DNA of 64,000 nucleotides, taken from the NCBI RefSeq assembly GCF_024730785.1, contig NZ_CP102830.1, positions 2,294,001 through 2,358,000 on the forward strand. Reading direction: 5' to 3'. Source of the DNA: Pseudomonas sp. LS44. Lineage in GTDB: Bacteria; Pseudomonadota; Gammaproteobacteria; Pseudomonadales; Pseudomonadaceae. Positions 1 to 7,666 of this stretch are shown one piece after another. Every line of letters starts with the position of its first letter. The stretch's first letter is position 1. Position numbers and translations under genes: made by a program. The notes under the pieces are model-generated. The model was not told where the DNA came from. It searched no databases and saw nothing but the letters and a program-made list of their open reading frames with translations.

Positions 1-1
1 G

Positions 2-1138
2 ACGCAGATCCACAAGAACTACGCAATCAGCGTCCAACGCGGCAAGCTCAGCGAGGCGCAACTGGAACAGCGCATGGCCCTGCTGCAGGGTACCCTCGAC
101 TACGCCGACCTGGCCGACGCCGACCTGGTGATCGAGGCGGTGTTCGAGAAGCTGGAAATCAAGGAAGACGTGTTCCGCACCCTCGACCGGGTGTGCAAGC
201 CGGGCGCTATCCTCGCCACCAATACCTCTTCGCTCGACGTCGACCAGATCGCCGGAGTGACCTGCCGCCCGCAGGACGTGATCGGCCTGCACTTCTTCAG
301 CCCGGCCAACGTCATGCGCCTGCTGGAAGTAGTGCGCCCCCGCGAAACCGCCCCGGACGTGCTGGCCACCACCCTGAAGATTGCCAAGCGCATCGGCAAA
401 CTGCCGGTGGTCTCCGGCGTGTGCTTCGGCTTCATCGGCAACCGCATGCTCGAACCCTACAACCGCGAAGCGCACCGCCTGGTGCTCGAAGGCGCCACCC
501 CGGCGCAGGTGGATAGCGTGCTCACCGGCCTCGACCTGAACATGGGCGTGCTGAGCATGACCGCCCTGGCCGGCGTCGACGTCAACTTCCTGGTGCGCGA
601 CGCCAACCGCGCGGCCTTCGCCCACGACCCGAGCTACTACATCGTCGGCAACGAGCTGTATGCCCTGGGCCGTTTTGGCCAGAAGACCGGTCACGGCTTC
701 TACCGCTACGAGGGGCGGCAGTGCCAGGACGACTATGAGGTGGCGGCCATCGCCGAACGCCTGGCCGGCGAGCTGCATGTTCCCCGCCGCCATATCAGCG
801 ACCAGGAAATCCACGACCGCTGCCTGTTCATGCTGATCAACGAAGGCATCCAGCTGCTCGACGAGGGTATCGCCCTGCGCGCCAGCGACATCGACCTGGT
901 GTGGATCAACGGCTACGGCTTCCCGGCCCACCTCGGCGGGCCGATGCACTACGCCGAACAGCTCGGTCTCGACAAGGTGCTGGCCGGCATCCAGCGCTAC
1001 CGCAAGGAACTCGGCGTCTATGGCGAGATGTGGTTCCAGCCGGCGCCGCTGCTGGAACGCCTGGTCGCCGCCGGCAAGACCCGCATCGAACCGCTGTGGC
1101 CCTACGAACTGCAAGCCGCAGTATTCATTTCCCACTGA
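2..1138 (+). CDS. 3-hydroxyacyl-CoA dehydrogenase, C-terminal part (5' end outside window)
   Basis: The frame is open to the left edge, so the start lies outside the window; 378 residues are visible. The sequence shows the second half of an NAD-binding 3-hydroxyacyl-CoA dehydrogenase domain (TNTSSLDV, then the signature GLHFFSPANVMRLLEVV), the GFIGNRML linker, and two helical C-terminal domains including GRFGQKTGHGFYRY. This family oxidises L-3-hydroxyacyl-CoA to 3-oxoacyl-CoA in beta-oxidation. It is probably the back half of a FadB/FadJ-like bifunctional protein with an enoyl-CoA hydratase domain in front, but that part cannot be seen. A decayed thiolase follows 17 bases downstream, the usual partner order for such an operon. 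Confidence 0.88.
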   Translation, partial: TQIHKNYAISVQRGKLSEAQLEQRMALLQGTLDYADLADADLVIEAVFEKLEIKEDVFRTLDRVCKPGAILATNTSSLDVDQIAGVTCRPQDVIGLHFFSPANVMRLLEVVRPRETAPDVLATTLKIAKRIGKLPVVSGVCFGFIGNRMLEPYNREAHRLVLEGATPAQVDSVLTGLDLNMGVLSMTALAGVDVNFLVRDANRAAFAHDPSYYIVGNELYALGRFGQKTGHGFYRYEGRQCQDDYEVAAIAERLAGELHVPRRHISDQEIHDRCLFMLINEGIQLLDEGIALRASDIDLVWINGYGFPAHLGGPMHYAEQLGLDKVLAGIQRYRKELGVYGEMWFQPAPLLERLVAAGKTRIEPLWPYELQAAVFISH

Positions 1139-1155
1139 GCGACCTGGATCACTCC

Positions 1156-1389
1156 ATGAAAGAAGCCGTCACCCTCGCCACCGCCCGCACGCCGGTGACG
1201 CGCTCAACAACCTCAAGTCGCCGGGCATGCCCAGCGCCGCGGTCGAGCGTGCCGGGATCGACGCCAGGGAAATCGAAGGCCTGGTGATGGGCACTGCGCC
1301 GAGACGCTCCGCATCGCCCCGGCCAAGTTGAACGTCAACGGCGGCGGTATGGGCGCGACCGGCCTGTTCGAGGTGCTCGTGATGAGCGA
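1156..1389 (+). pseudogene. Thiolase remnant (acetyl-CoA acyltransferase), heavily deleted
   Basis: Pieces of a thiolase can be read across frameshifts: MKEAVTLATARTPV at the start, then LNNLKSPGMP...AAVERAGIDAREIEGLVMG, then ETLRIAPAKLNVNGG fused straight to MGATGLFEVL. A normal thiolase has about 390 codons. Here the N-terminus, the region before the C-terminal glycine-rich loop and the extreme C-terminus are joined by deletions within about 230 bases, and the catalytic cysteine block is gone. It follows the 3-hydroxyacyl-CoA dehydrogenase and was presumably its thiolase partner. It cannot make a working enzyme. Confidence 0.75.
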
Positions 1390-1756
1390 TCTGAGCGTAT
1401 TTTCCCTGATGAGCAAGACCGTGCTGGCACCGGCGCATCGAGCGGCTGGCGCAGGTTTCCAAGGGCAACTGTCTGACCGGCGGGCAGGTAGCTCTGCGAA
1501 TGTCGCCTCACCCACACCCGCTTTCACCAATACGACAGCGCTTTCCAGCACCACCCTGCCCATTCAAAGCAGAAATCGGCTCCTCGTCGGCGGAAGGAAC
1601 GCTCGCTAGACGTTCTGCCGGGCCCATCGCCCCATCATCAGCATGAGCGCCTGAAAAGATCCGAGGTCGTTACCCCCCCACCCTGGAAGAGTGGACCACT
1701 GCGCTGGATGGAAAGGCATAGTCCACCCATTGATTCCCTTTCATCTCGGAGCACCT
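1390..1756. other. Decayed non-coding stretch between two broken thiolases
   Basis: No convincing gene is visible in these 367 bases. Short readable scraps exist (for example ERLAQVSKGN near 1440-1470), but they are too short to assign. The stretch ends with GGAG at about 1748-1751, which serves as ribosome binding site for the next thiolase start. Confidence 0.5.
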
Positions 1757-1900
1757 ATGCAAGACGTCGTCATTGTCGCCGCCACTCGTACTGCCATCGG
1801 CAGTTTCCAGGGCTCGCTGGCCGGTATTCCCGCGGTCGAACTGGGCGCCGCGGTGATCAAGCGTCTGCTCGAGCAGGCCGGCCTGAACGGCAGCGAATAC
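1757..1900 (+). pseudogene. Acetyl-CoA acetyltransferase (thiolase), truncated after 48 codons by a repeat
   Basis: A good start (GGAG upstream, then ATG) opens a textbook thiolase N-terminus: MQDVVIVAATRTAIGSFQGS, followed by an intact helix ending AGLNGSEY. After codon 48 the frame runs directly into a palindromic repeat half-element (1901-1929) and closes at a stop at 1982. The remaining roughly 340 codons, including the catalytic Cys and the GHP loop, are absent. The 48 codons show no internal damage, so the loss looks recent compared with the neighbouring thiolase remnant. Confidence 0.82.
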
Positions 1901-1929
1901 GCCGCTACGCGGCTAACCCGCCCTACGAC
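1901..1929. repeat. REPIN-like half element at the thiolase break point
   Basis: The sequence GCCGCTACGCGGCTAACCCG and the following CCCTACGA match the terminal arm of the longer palindromic repeats at 7524-7642, 10627-10758 and 20158-20262. Only one arm is present. It begins exactly where homology to thiolase ends. Confidence 0.75.
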
Positions 1930-1931
1930 TG

Positions 1932-1964
1932 CTCGCCGTGGATGCGCAGCGCATCCACGGCGAG
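1932..1964. repeat. Perfect 15-bp hairpin with 3-base loop
   Basis: CTCGCCGTGGATGCG and its exact reverse complement CGCATCCACGGCGAG flank the loop CAG. There is no T-run on either side. It follows the half repeat at 1901-1929 directly and resembles a separate short palindromic element more than a terminator. Confidence 0.6.
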
Positions 1965-1989
1965 CTGATCGGCGGTCCTGATCCGTGAC

Positions 1990-2017
1990 GCCATGCGCCG
2001 GCGAACCGGCGCATGGC
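1990..2017 (-). terminator. Hairpin downstream of the DUF1254 gene
   Basis: A 12-bp perfect stem (GCCATGCGCCGG with CCGGCGCATGGC) closes a tetraloop that reads TTCG on the minus strand. It lies four bases past the stop codon at 2022. No U-tract follows, so it may act mainly to protect the transcript 3' end rather than as an intrinsic terminator. Confidence 0.55.
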
Positions 2018-2021
2018 AGGG

Positions 2022-3482
2022 CTATTTCACTTCCTCGAAATCGTATGGCTTCCAGCGTCCGTCGAAGGCCGCTGCCTCGGGGCCATAGATACGGAAATAG
2101 GTAAACCAGCCCTTGCCCGACAAGGTCTTGATCCATTGTTTCTCGTGACCGGCCGGGGCGGTGGGGCCGAAGTACAGCTCGGTCACCCCTTCCTTGGCGA
2201 CACTCTGAAGTTCGATCATCGAGCGCAGGGCCGCATGGTTCTGCGGGTTTTCGATCTGCGAGCGAGTCTCGCTGTCGTACACCGTCACCGACCAAAACAG
2301 CTTGGCCGGCACCGGCTGGGGCACGCTCAGCTTGTAGGTCTTGCTGCCATCGAGGAAAGCGCCGTGATTGTCGCGACTGCCCAGCCAGTAGAGCGAGCCG
2401 GCGCCGGGGGCGCGGCGGAACATCGCCGGTGAGGCGATCATCGCCTGGTAGAACCACTTTTCCCGCGCTTCCAGATCGACGCGGCCATCGACTTCGAACT
2501 TGCCGTTCTCCGGGCGCAGCACTGCCCATTCCCACTGCCGGTCTGGCCAGGCCAGGCGGTCGGCGCGACGGTCGGCCAGCGACTGCACGCGCATTTGCGC
2601 GTTACCGCGCTGCGCGGCCTCCGTGAGGATGCGCTGCATGCGTGCGTCCGGGTTGAAGGGCTTGCCCTTGGCGATGCCCAGCGCGGCCAGCTCGCCGTAA
2701 TAGTTCTGGTACTCGGCGAAGGCCGGCTCGCTGTCGATCAACTCATGTAGCTCGCGCCAGTACTGCAGGGTGCTTTCCATCGGCACAGTGGAAATGTCGC
2801 TGGCCTTACCGGCCTGGTCCAGCCATTGCGGCGCCGGCCAGGCGGCGGCGTTGTCCAGCGGATGGATCTTGACCGATTTCATCAGCGCGATAGCCGCCTG
2901 CTGGCCGTCCTTGGGCAAGGCGCGCAGCATTAGAAGCAAGCGATTGGTGGTCGACTGGGCGGTGAAATAGCCCGCCGGCACCTCGCCCTGATAGCCCGGC
3001 GGCAGGAACAGGTACTTGCCGCCCTGGCCCTTGTCTGGGCCAGGTAGGCCAAGGTCGGCGACCCAGCGCTGGTTGAGGTCGTTGACCACGCTCATGATCG
3101 GTCCGACGGGCAACTCGACCACCACCGGGCCGGCGGACAGGTCGAGCATCGCGCCGGCGTAAGGCGTATCGGAGTTGGCAGTGAACACGCGTTTCTTGGG
3201 CGTGCCCTCGAGAATGGTGAATACCTTGTTGGGCACCTGACCCAAGGCCAGGTTGGATTTCCACAGATGCATCATCGCCACGTTGGGGTAGAAGAACCGA
3301 TAGGTCTGCAGGGCCCGGTTCAGATCAACGTCGTCGTATACGCGCTGCACGGTTTCGGCAGTTGGATAACCGTTCTCGAAGGCATAGGGTCCAGGGGCGT
3401 CCTGGGCCTGTACGGCCGCGGCCAGCGGAGCAAGGCACAACAAGATGGCAAGGCCGCGGGGTAGCGTTAGGGTGCGCGACAT
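2022..3482 (-). CDS. Exported DUF1254/DUF1214 family protein
   Basis: The chosen start gives MSRTLTLPRGLAILLCLAPL followed by AAAVQAQ, a clear Sec signal peptide, with AAGGAAA at a fitting distance upstream; an in-frame ATG 16 codons earlier lacks these features. The 486-residue product shows hallmarks of the family: the NSDTPYAGAMLDL block followed by a short strand, the G-KYLFLPPGYQGEVPAGY block, FWSVTVYDSETRS, and a C-terminal LYFGP...YFRIYGPE block. The biochemical role of DUF1254/DUF1214 proteins is not established; the signal peptide places it in the periplasm. It lies 56 bases after a paralogue (3539-4996), forming a tandem pair like the one at 47593-50378. Confidence 0.8.
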   Translation of the reverse strand: MSRTLTLPRGLAILLCLAPLAAAVQAQDAPGPYAFENGYPTAETVQRVYDDVDLNRALQTYRFFYPNVAMMHLWKSNLALGQVPNKVFTILEGTPKKRVFTANSDTPYAGAMLDLSAGPVVVELPVGPIMSVVNDLNQRWVADLGLPGPDKGQGGKYLFLPPGYQGEVPAGYFTAQSTTNRLLLMLRALPKDGQQAAIALMKSVKIHPLDNAAAWPAPQWLDQAGKASDISTVPMESTLQYWRELHELIDSEPAFAEYQNYYGELAALGIAKGKPFNPDARMQRILTEAAQRGNAQMRVQSLADRRADRLAWPDRQWEWAVLRPENGKFEVDGRVDLEAREKWFYQAMIASPAMFRRAPGAGSLYWLGSRDNHGAFLDGSKTYKLSVPQPVPAKLFWSVTVYDSETRSQIENPQNHAALRSMIELQSVAKEGVTELYFGPTAPAGHEKQWIKTLSGKGWFTYFRIYGPEAAAFDGRWKPYDFEEVK

Positions 3483-3538
3483 AGAGAGTTTCCTTGTGAT
3501 GATTCGATATACCTGGATGCTGCGAAGCAACGGCGAGA

Positions 3539-4996
3539 TCAGTCGAGCTGTTCGATATCGTTCAACACCCAGCTGCGCTCGGCCATGGCCTTGTCCGGAC
3601 CGTAGATGCGGAACAAGATGAAGAACGGCTGGCCCGCTTTGGTGCTGATCCAGTTGCTCTCATTCCCGGCTGGTGGCTTGGGTCCGAAGTACAGATCGAC
3701 GCTGCCGTCAGCGTTCTTCTTCATCTGCTGGTTGTAGGAGTCCAGCCCCACCACCTTGGCTTCACGGATGAAACCGGCCGTGTGCCCGTCGTAGGCGTCT
3801 ACCGCCCAGAAATCACGCGCCGGGGGGTTGGCCGGAATGGTCAGCCGGTAACTGTGGCTACCATCGAGCTGCTGGCCTTTATCGGTTTCGTAGCTCTTCA
3901 TGTATACATGCGGACCCGGCGGCACGATCGGCCCGAACATGGCGAACCAGGCGTAGGCGCGCTGATCGAGATGCATCTCCTGCGCTGGATCGATGAACGA
4001 CAATTTCGTCGCCATTGCCTTCGGTCCTGCCAGCGAGCGCCATTTGCGCTTGTCACCCCAGATCGCGATGCCCGACTTGGCATAGCCATCCATCATGTAG
4101 GCGTGCGCTTCCTCGATGCCACGCTGAAGCAGCGCCTGACGTTGCGCGTCCGGTTTGAAGCTCAGCGTCTTACCGATATCCAACGCACTCAGCTGGCCCA
4201 TGATGGCCAGGTCGCGCGCCTGCACCGGCTCTTCGGCGACCATCCGTGCCAGCGACTCGTAGAAGCTGGCGTCGTATTTGACGATGCCGTCGTAGACCTT
4301 GTCGGCCACGTCGATATAGCGATTGGCGGCCGGCGCCGCCGCTTTGGCCAGCGGATAGACCTTGAGAGTCTTCAGGTAGTCGACGCCACCGGCCAGATCC
4401 GCGTCGCTGGTGGTCTTGGTGATCACCCGTAACAGCGTGTAGTTGTTGACGGTACTGCTCGGGATCGCGATGTAGCCGGCCGGCACTTCGCCCTTGTAGC
4501 CCGGCGGCAGTACCAGATAACGGCCACCCTTGCCCTGATCTTCGCCGCGACTGCCGACGTTGAGCAGCGGAATGGTCCACGAATCGACCACGGCGCCGTA
4601 CAGGCCGGCGTTCTTGGTCGCCGGAATGTCGAGCACCACCGGGCCGTCTTTAACATTGACGAAGACCATCACGTAGATGGTCGAGTGGTTCGGCGTAGTG
4701 GTCTGGTTCTTCCAGTCCGACGGGCGCGACCAGTACATGACGTCGTTGTACTGCGCGCCGGCATCGCGGAAATAGGCCTGGCGCATGGCGTCGAAGTTGA
4801 CCAGTGGGATGCCCCAGACGGCCGCTTCGACGGCGCGGCGTTCGAGCATGCGGCTTTGCAGTTGTTCCGAGGTGAAGGACGTCTCGGCGCGCGCGGCGAG
4901 CGGCAGCGCGGCGCTGGCCAGACCGAGGCTTAACAGGCAGGCGGCGAACAGTCTCTTGCAACCCGCGGACAGAGTGGTAGCACAGCGTGTTTCCAT
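3539..4996 (-). CDS. Exported DUF1254/DUF1214 family protein, tandem paralogue
   Basis: The preferred start METRCATTL has AGAGAAC upstream; an alternative ATG 11 codons earlier (5029) has no visible ribosome binding site. A Sec signal peptide ends near ALPLAARAE. Family blocks seen are PNHSTIYVMVFVNV, G-RYLVLPPGYKGEVPAGY, FWAVDAYDGHTAGF, and LYFGPKPPAGNESNW with FFILFRIYGPDK at the C-terminus, which lie at the same places as in the downstream paralogue. The protein is about 485 residues, close to its partner. Function is unknown; a periplasmic or membrane-associated role is inferred. It lies downstream of the acyl-CoA ligase gene, separated by repeats. Confidence 0.8.
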   Translation of the reverse strand: METRCATTLSAGCKRLFAACLLSLGLASAALPLAARAETSFTSEQLQSRMLERRAVEAAVWGIPLVNFDAMRQAYFRDAGAQYNDVMYWSRPSDWKNQTTTPNHSTIYVMVFVNVKDGPVVLDIPATKNAGLYGAVVDSWTIPLLNVGSRGEDQGKGGRYLVLPPGYKGEVPAGYIAIPSSTVNNYTLLRVITKTTSDADLAGGVDYLKTLKVYPLAKAAAPAANRYIDVADKVYDGIVKYDASFYESLARMVAEEPVQARDLAIMGQLSALDIGKTLSFKPDAQRQALLQRGIEEAHAYMMDGYAKSGIAIWGDKRKWRSLAGPKAMATKLSFIDPAQEMHLDQRAYAWFAMFGPIVPPGPHVYMKSYETDKGQQLDGSHSYRLTIPANPPARDFWAVDAYDGHTAGFIREAKVVGLDSYNQQMKKNADGSVDLYFGPKPPAGNESNWISTKAGQPFFILFRIYGPDKAMAERSWVLNDIEQLD

Positions 4997-5064
4997 GGTT
5001 TCAGTTCTCTGCTGGTTATTGTTTTTCATGGCTCGCCGCGAAGTAGCGACGTGCCCGCAGGCTC

Positions 5065-5153
5065 CGCCCCCTCACCCACTCCCCAATGGGGCGAGGGGAT
5101 AGAAGCGAGCCAGACTCGTCGGGTGGGTTAGCCGTAGGCGTAACCCACCGACC
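5065..5153. repeat. G/C-rich hairpin plus a single REPIN-like arm
   Basis: Two palindromic pieces lie side by side between genes. At 5065-5099 is an imperfect hairpin of CCCCTCACCC type closing on GGGGCGAGGGG. At 5117-5153 is a short arm, GTGGGTTAGCCGTAGGCGTA followed by ACCCACCGACC, which is the outer stem of the longer island repeats without its partner arm. Confidence 0.65.
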
Positions 5154-5161
5154 AAGCTGGC

Positions 5162-6730
5162 TCAGGCCACGCCGCGTTTGCGACCTTCCCAGAACGGCGC
5201 GCGCAGGTCGGTTTTCAGCACCTTGCCGACACTGGACAGTGGCAACGTGTCGCGGAACTCGACGCTGCGCGGCACCTTGTAACCGGCGATGCGCTCGCGA
5301 CAATGGGAGATGATGTCCTCTTCGCTGACGCTGTGCTCCGGCTTGCGGATAAGCACCGCGTGCACCGTCTCGCCCCACTTATCGCAGGGAACGCCGATCA
5401 CCGCGGCTTGGGCGACGGCCGGATGGCTGGCGATGGCGCTCTCGACTTCGGCGGTGAAGATGTTCTCCCCGCCGCTAACGATCATGTCCTTGAGGCGGTC
5501 GCAGATGTAGATGAAGCCGTCCTCGTCCATGTAGCCGCCGTCGCCGGTGTGCATCCAACCACCACGCAGCGCTTCGGCGGTGGCTTCCGGCTTTTTCCAG
5601 TAGCCGAGCATGACGTTCGGCCCACGCACGAGAATCTCGCCGACGGTGCCGCGCGGCACTTCGCGGTCTTCGGCGTCGGCGACGCGCATTTCAATGCAGG
5701 TGATCGGCAAGCCGGCCGAGTACATCTTGCCGCTGCGCTGATGCGCCTCACAGTGATACTCGGCACCCAGGATGGACGCGCCAGGGGCCAGTTCGGTCAT
5801 GCCGTAGCCCTGGATGAACTTGGCCGCGGGGAAAGCCTGGCGAGCGCGGTCGAGCAACGCCGGGGAGATGGCCGAAGCGCCATAGGTGATTTCCCCGAGC
5901 GCGCTCAGATCGAGTTCGGCCGCAGCCGGATTGGCCTCGCGCCAGTCGATGAGCATCTGCAGCATGGTTGGCGCCAGCAAGGTGTTGCTGGGCCTCTCCT
6001 GACTGATCTGCTCGAGCACTTCCTGCGGCTTGAACGCAGGCAATACCACATGCACACCACCACTGATAAACAACCCGACCATCGACGACAGGTCGGCCAC
6101 ATGGAACATCGGCATCGCATGCAGATAGACGGTATGCGGACCGTAGCCGGTCTGGTTGATGGCGGCCAGGCCCGAGAAGCCCATGTTGTTGTGGCTGAGC
6201 ATTACCCCCTTGGGGAACCCGGTAGTGCCGCCGGTATAAAAGATCCCCAGCAGCGAATCGCCACCCCGGCGGGCGTCTTCCACCGGTTCGCTACCAGCGA
6301 GCAACGCTTCGTAACTGAGCATGCCCTCAGGGGTTTCACCGTCGCCTGCATAGATCACCAGGCGCAGGGTTTTCGCCGCCTCGATGACCTTGCCGGCCAG
6401 CCCGAGGAAGGCGTCGTCGACGATCAGCACGCTGGTTTCCGAATCGTCCAGCGAGTAGACGATCTCCGCCACGCTCCAGCGGATATTCACCGGGTTGAGC
6501 ACCGCATCCGCCCAGGGCACCGCCTGGTAGTACTCGATATAACGCTGCGAGTTGAGCGACAGCATCGCCACTCGCTCGCCACTGGTTACGCCCAGATTTT
6601 TCAGCGCGCCGGCCAGACGGGCGACGCGCTCACCGAACTCGGCATAGCTGACACTGCGACCCCGATAACGAATGGCTGTGGCATTCGGGCGGCTCTGAAT
6701 ATGACGGTGCAAACCTTGAGTGATGTACAT
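5162..6730 (-). CDS. Acyl-CoA ligase (AMP-forming, fatty-acid/aromatic acyl-CoA synthetase family)
   Basis: This enzyme family activates a carboxylic acid to its CoA thioester with ATP. The start at MYITQGLHR is chosen because GGAG sits 6 bases upstream; an ATG 11 codons earlier lacks a binding site. About 522 residues carry all core motifs: the AMP-binding loop YTGGTTGFPKGVML, GYGMTEL, GWMHTGDGGYMDEDG, the hinge DRLKDMIVSGGENI, and the C-terminal catalytic lysine region GKVLKTDLR. It is co-directional with the DUF2889 gene 60 bases upstream, so they may be co-transcribed. In an island full of acyl-CoA dehydrogenases and hydratases it is the likely entry step. The substrate cannot be read from the sequence. 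Confidence 0.88.
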   Translation of the reverse strand: MYITQGLHRHIQSRPNATAIRYRGRSVSYAEFGERVARLAGALKNLGVTSGERVAMLSLNSQRYIEYYQAVPWADAVLNPVNIRWSVAEIVYSLDDSETSVLIVDDAFLGLAGKVIEAAKTLRLVIYAGDGETPEGMLSYEALLAGSEPVEDARRGGDSLLGIFYTGGTTGFPKGVMLSHNNMGFSGLAAINQTGYGPHTVYLHAMPMFHVADLSSMVGLFISGGVHVVLPAFKPQEVLEQISQERPSNTLLAPTMLQMLIDWREANPAAAELDLSALGEITYGASAISPALLDRARQAFPAAKFIQGYGMTELAPGASILGAEYHCEAHQRSGKMYSAGLPITCIEMRVADAEDREVPRGTVGEILVRGPNVMLGYWKKPEATAEALRGGWMHTGDGGYMDEDGFIYICDRLKDMIVSGGENIFTAEVESAIASHPAVAQAAVIGVPCDKWGETVHAVLIRKPEHSVSEEDIISHCRERIAGYKVPRSVEFRDTLPLSSVGKVLKTDLRAPFWEGRKRGVA

Positions 6731-6790
6731 CGGAAACTCCAATATCTTGTTGTTTTTGGTCACTGGGTCGAGGTACGTCGCAGACTCAAG

Positions 6791-7444
6791 TCATGCAAAC
6801 GTGCCGGCTACGTCTCTTTGCGTGGTTCGCGCTATTTCCGTGCCGGTCATCAGGCGTACCGGCTCGCTTGCTACCTGGTGAGCATCTGGCCAGCGCATGC
6901 GTGCCGCTTCGCCGTCAGCCCGGTAGACCTGGCAGGTATCGATAACCCAGAGCTTCGGCGCGACATAGTCCGGATCACTGGCAGCACGCTCGCGCTCGGC
7001 GTCCTGGAGCAGATCGAAGGTGCTCTGATACAGCGTGGTAGCCATGGGGCCGAGCAATTCGGTGAGGTGCGTACAGCCCTTGGTGCCACCGACGCGCTGG
7101 GCGACCTGTTTCTTGAAGCCCGGGCCGATCTTCAGGCCGATCAGGCTGGCATAGATCGCCGCGACTCCTGGACAGAACGGTGACGGTGCGTCTTCGGTGA
7201 CGGCTTTGATGTCATGAATCACGAACTGCAAATCGACGGTCATCACCACGCGCATCCGATGCACCGGCTCACCGGCCAGGATCATCTTGTAGTAGGCGTC
7301 GTGATCGTGGTGCTTGGTGTCCAGCAAGCGCCCTTCGATATCGATCAAGCCGTCGCTGCGCAAAAAGCCGGTGCATTCGACCTGGCGGGTATGCAGTCGC
7401 TGCCGGGTCGAGGCAGCCGATACGTTTTCCTTCATTTCACTCAT
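6791..7444 (-). CDS. DUF2889 family protein
   Basis: The protein of about 217 residues matches the DUF2889 family by its ordered blocks: ECTGFLRSDGLIDIEGRLLD near the N-terminus, a PVHRMRVVMTVD segment, then SPFCPG and VGGTKGCTHLTELLGPM in the middle. The conserved Cys/His-rich GCTHL element and the several His and Asp residues (KHHDHDAY) would suit metal binding, but that is inference. There is no signal peptide in the chosen frame. Starts at 7444 (MSEMKEN) and 7435 (MKEN) are both possible. An intrinsic terminator lies only about 15 bases upstream of the start. The function is unknown; the neighbour is the acyl-CoA ligase. Confidence 0.7.
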   Translation of the reverse strand: MSEMKENVSAASTRQRLHTRQVECTGFLRSDGLIDIEGRLLDTKHHDHDAYYKMILAGEPVHRMRVVMTVDLQFVIHDIKAVTEDAPSPFCPGVAAIYASLIGLKIGPGFKKQVAQRVGGTKGCTHLTELLGPMATTLYQSTFDLLQDAERERAASDPDYVAPKLWVIDTCQVYRADGEAARMRWPDAHQVASEPVRLMTGTEIARTTQRDVAGTFA

Positions 7445-7458
7445 CTCGTACCACGTAT

Positions 7459-7504
7459 AAAAAAACGGCATTCGAACGGCAGGCAAGCCTGCCGGAGTGC
7501 CGTT
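7459..7504 (-). terminator. Nested intrinsic terminator just upstream of the DUF2889 start
   Basis: Read on the minus strand, an outer stem AACGGCA/TGCCGTT encloses a perfect inner stem CGGCAGGC/GCCTGCCG and is followed by seven T residues. The T-run ends about 14 bases before the ATG at 7444. It should stop transcripts coming from the acyl-CoA dehydrogenase, or act as an attenuator for the DUF2889-ligase unit. Confidence 0.75.
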
Positions 7505-7523
7505 GGGAAACAGATCCGTAAGG

Positions 7524-7642
7524 CGTAGAGTGGGTTAGCCGTAGGCGTAACCCACCGACCCTGCGGGGCACTGATGTTCAGGTCGGCAGCGCTGGTGGGT
7601 TACGCCGCTACGCGGCTAACCCACCCTACAAAAGCGATGCGC
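7524..7642. repeat. REPIN-like element, subtype B (reverse orientation)
   Basis: The outer arms (GTGGGTTAGCCGTAGGCGTA at the left, TACGCCGCTACGCGGCTAAC plus CCACCCTAC at the right) are inverted copies. The interior, GGGGCACTGATGTTCAGGTC, is the reverse complement of the interior of the element at 20158-20262. Similarity to that copy continues beyond the arm into AAAAGCGATGC. Confidence 0.8.
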
Positions 7643-7666
7643 ACCCGCGAGACCATGACTAGTGGG

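Noticed and set aside
1932..1964. The 15-bp hairpin as terminator of the thiolase
   Set aside because: No T-run follows on either strand and it directly continues repeat DNA.
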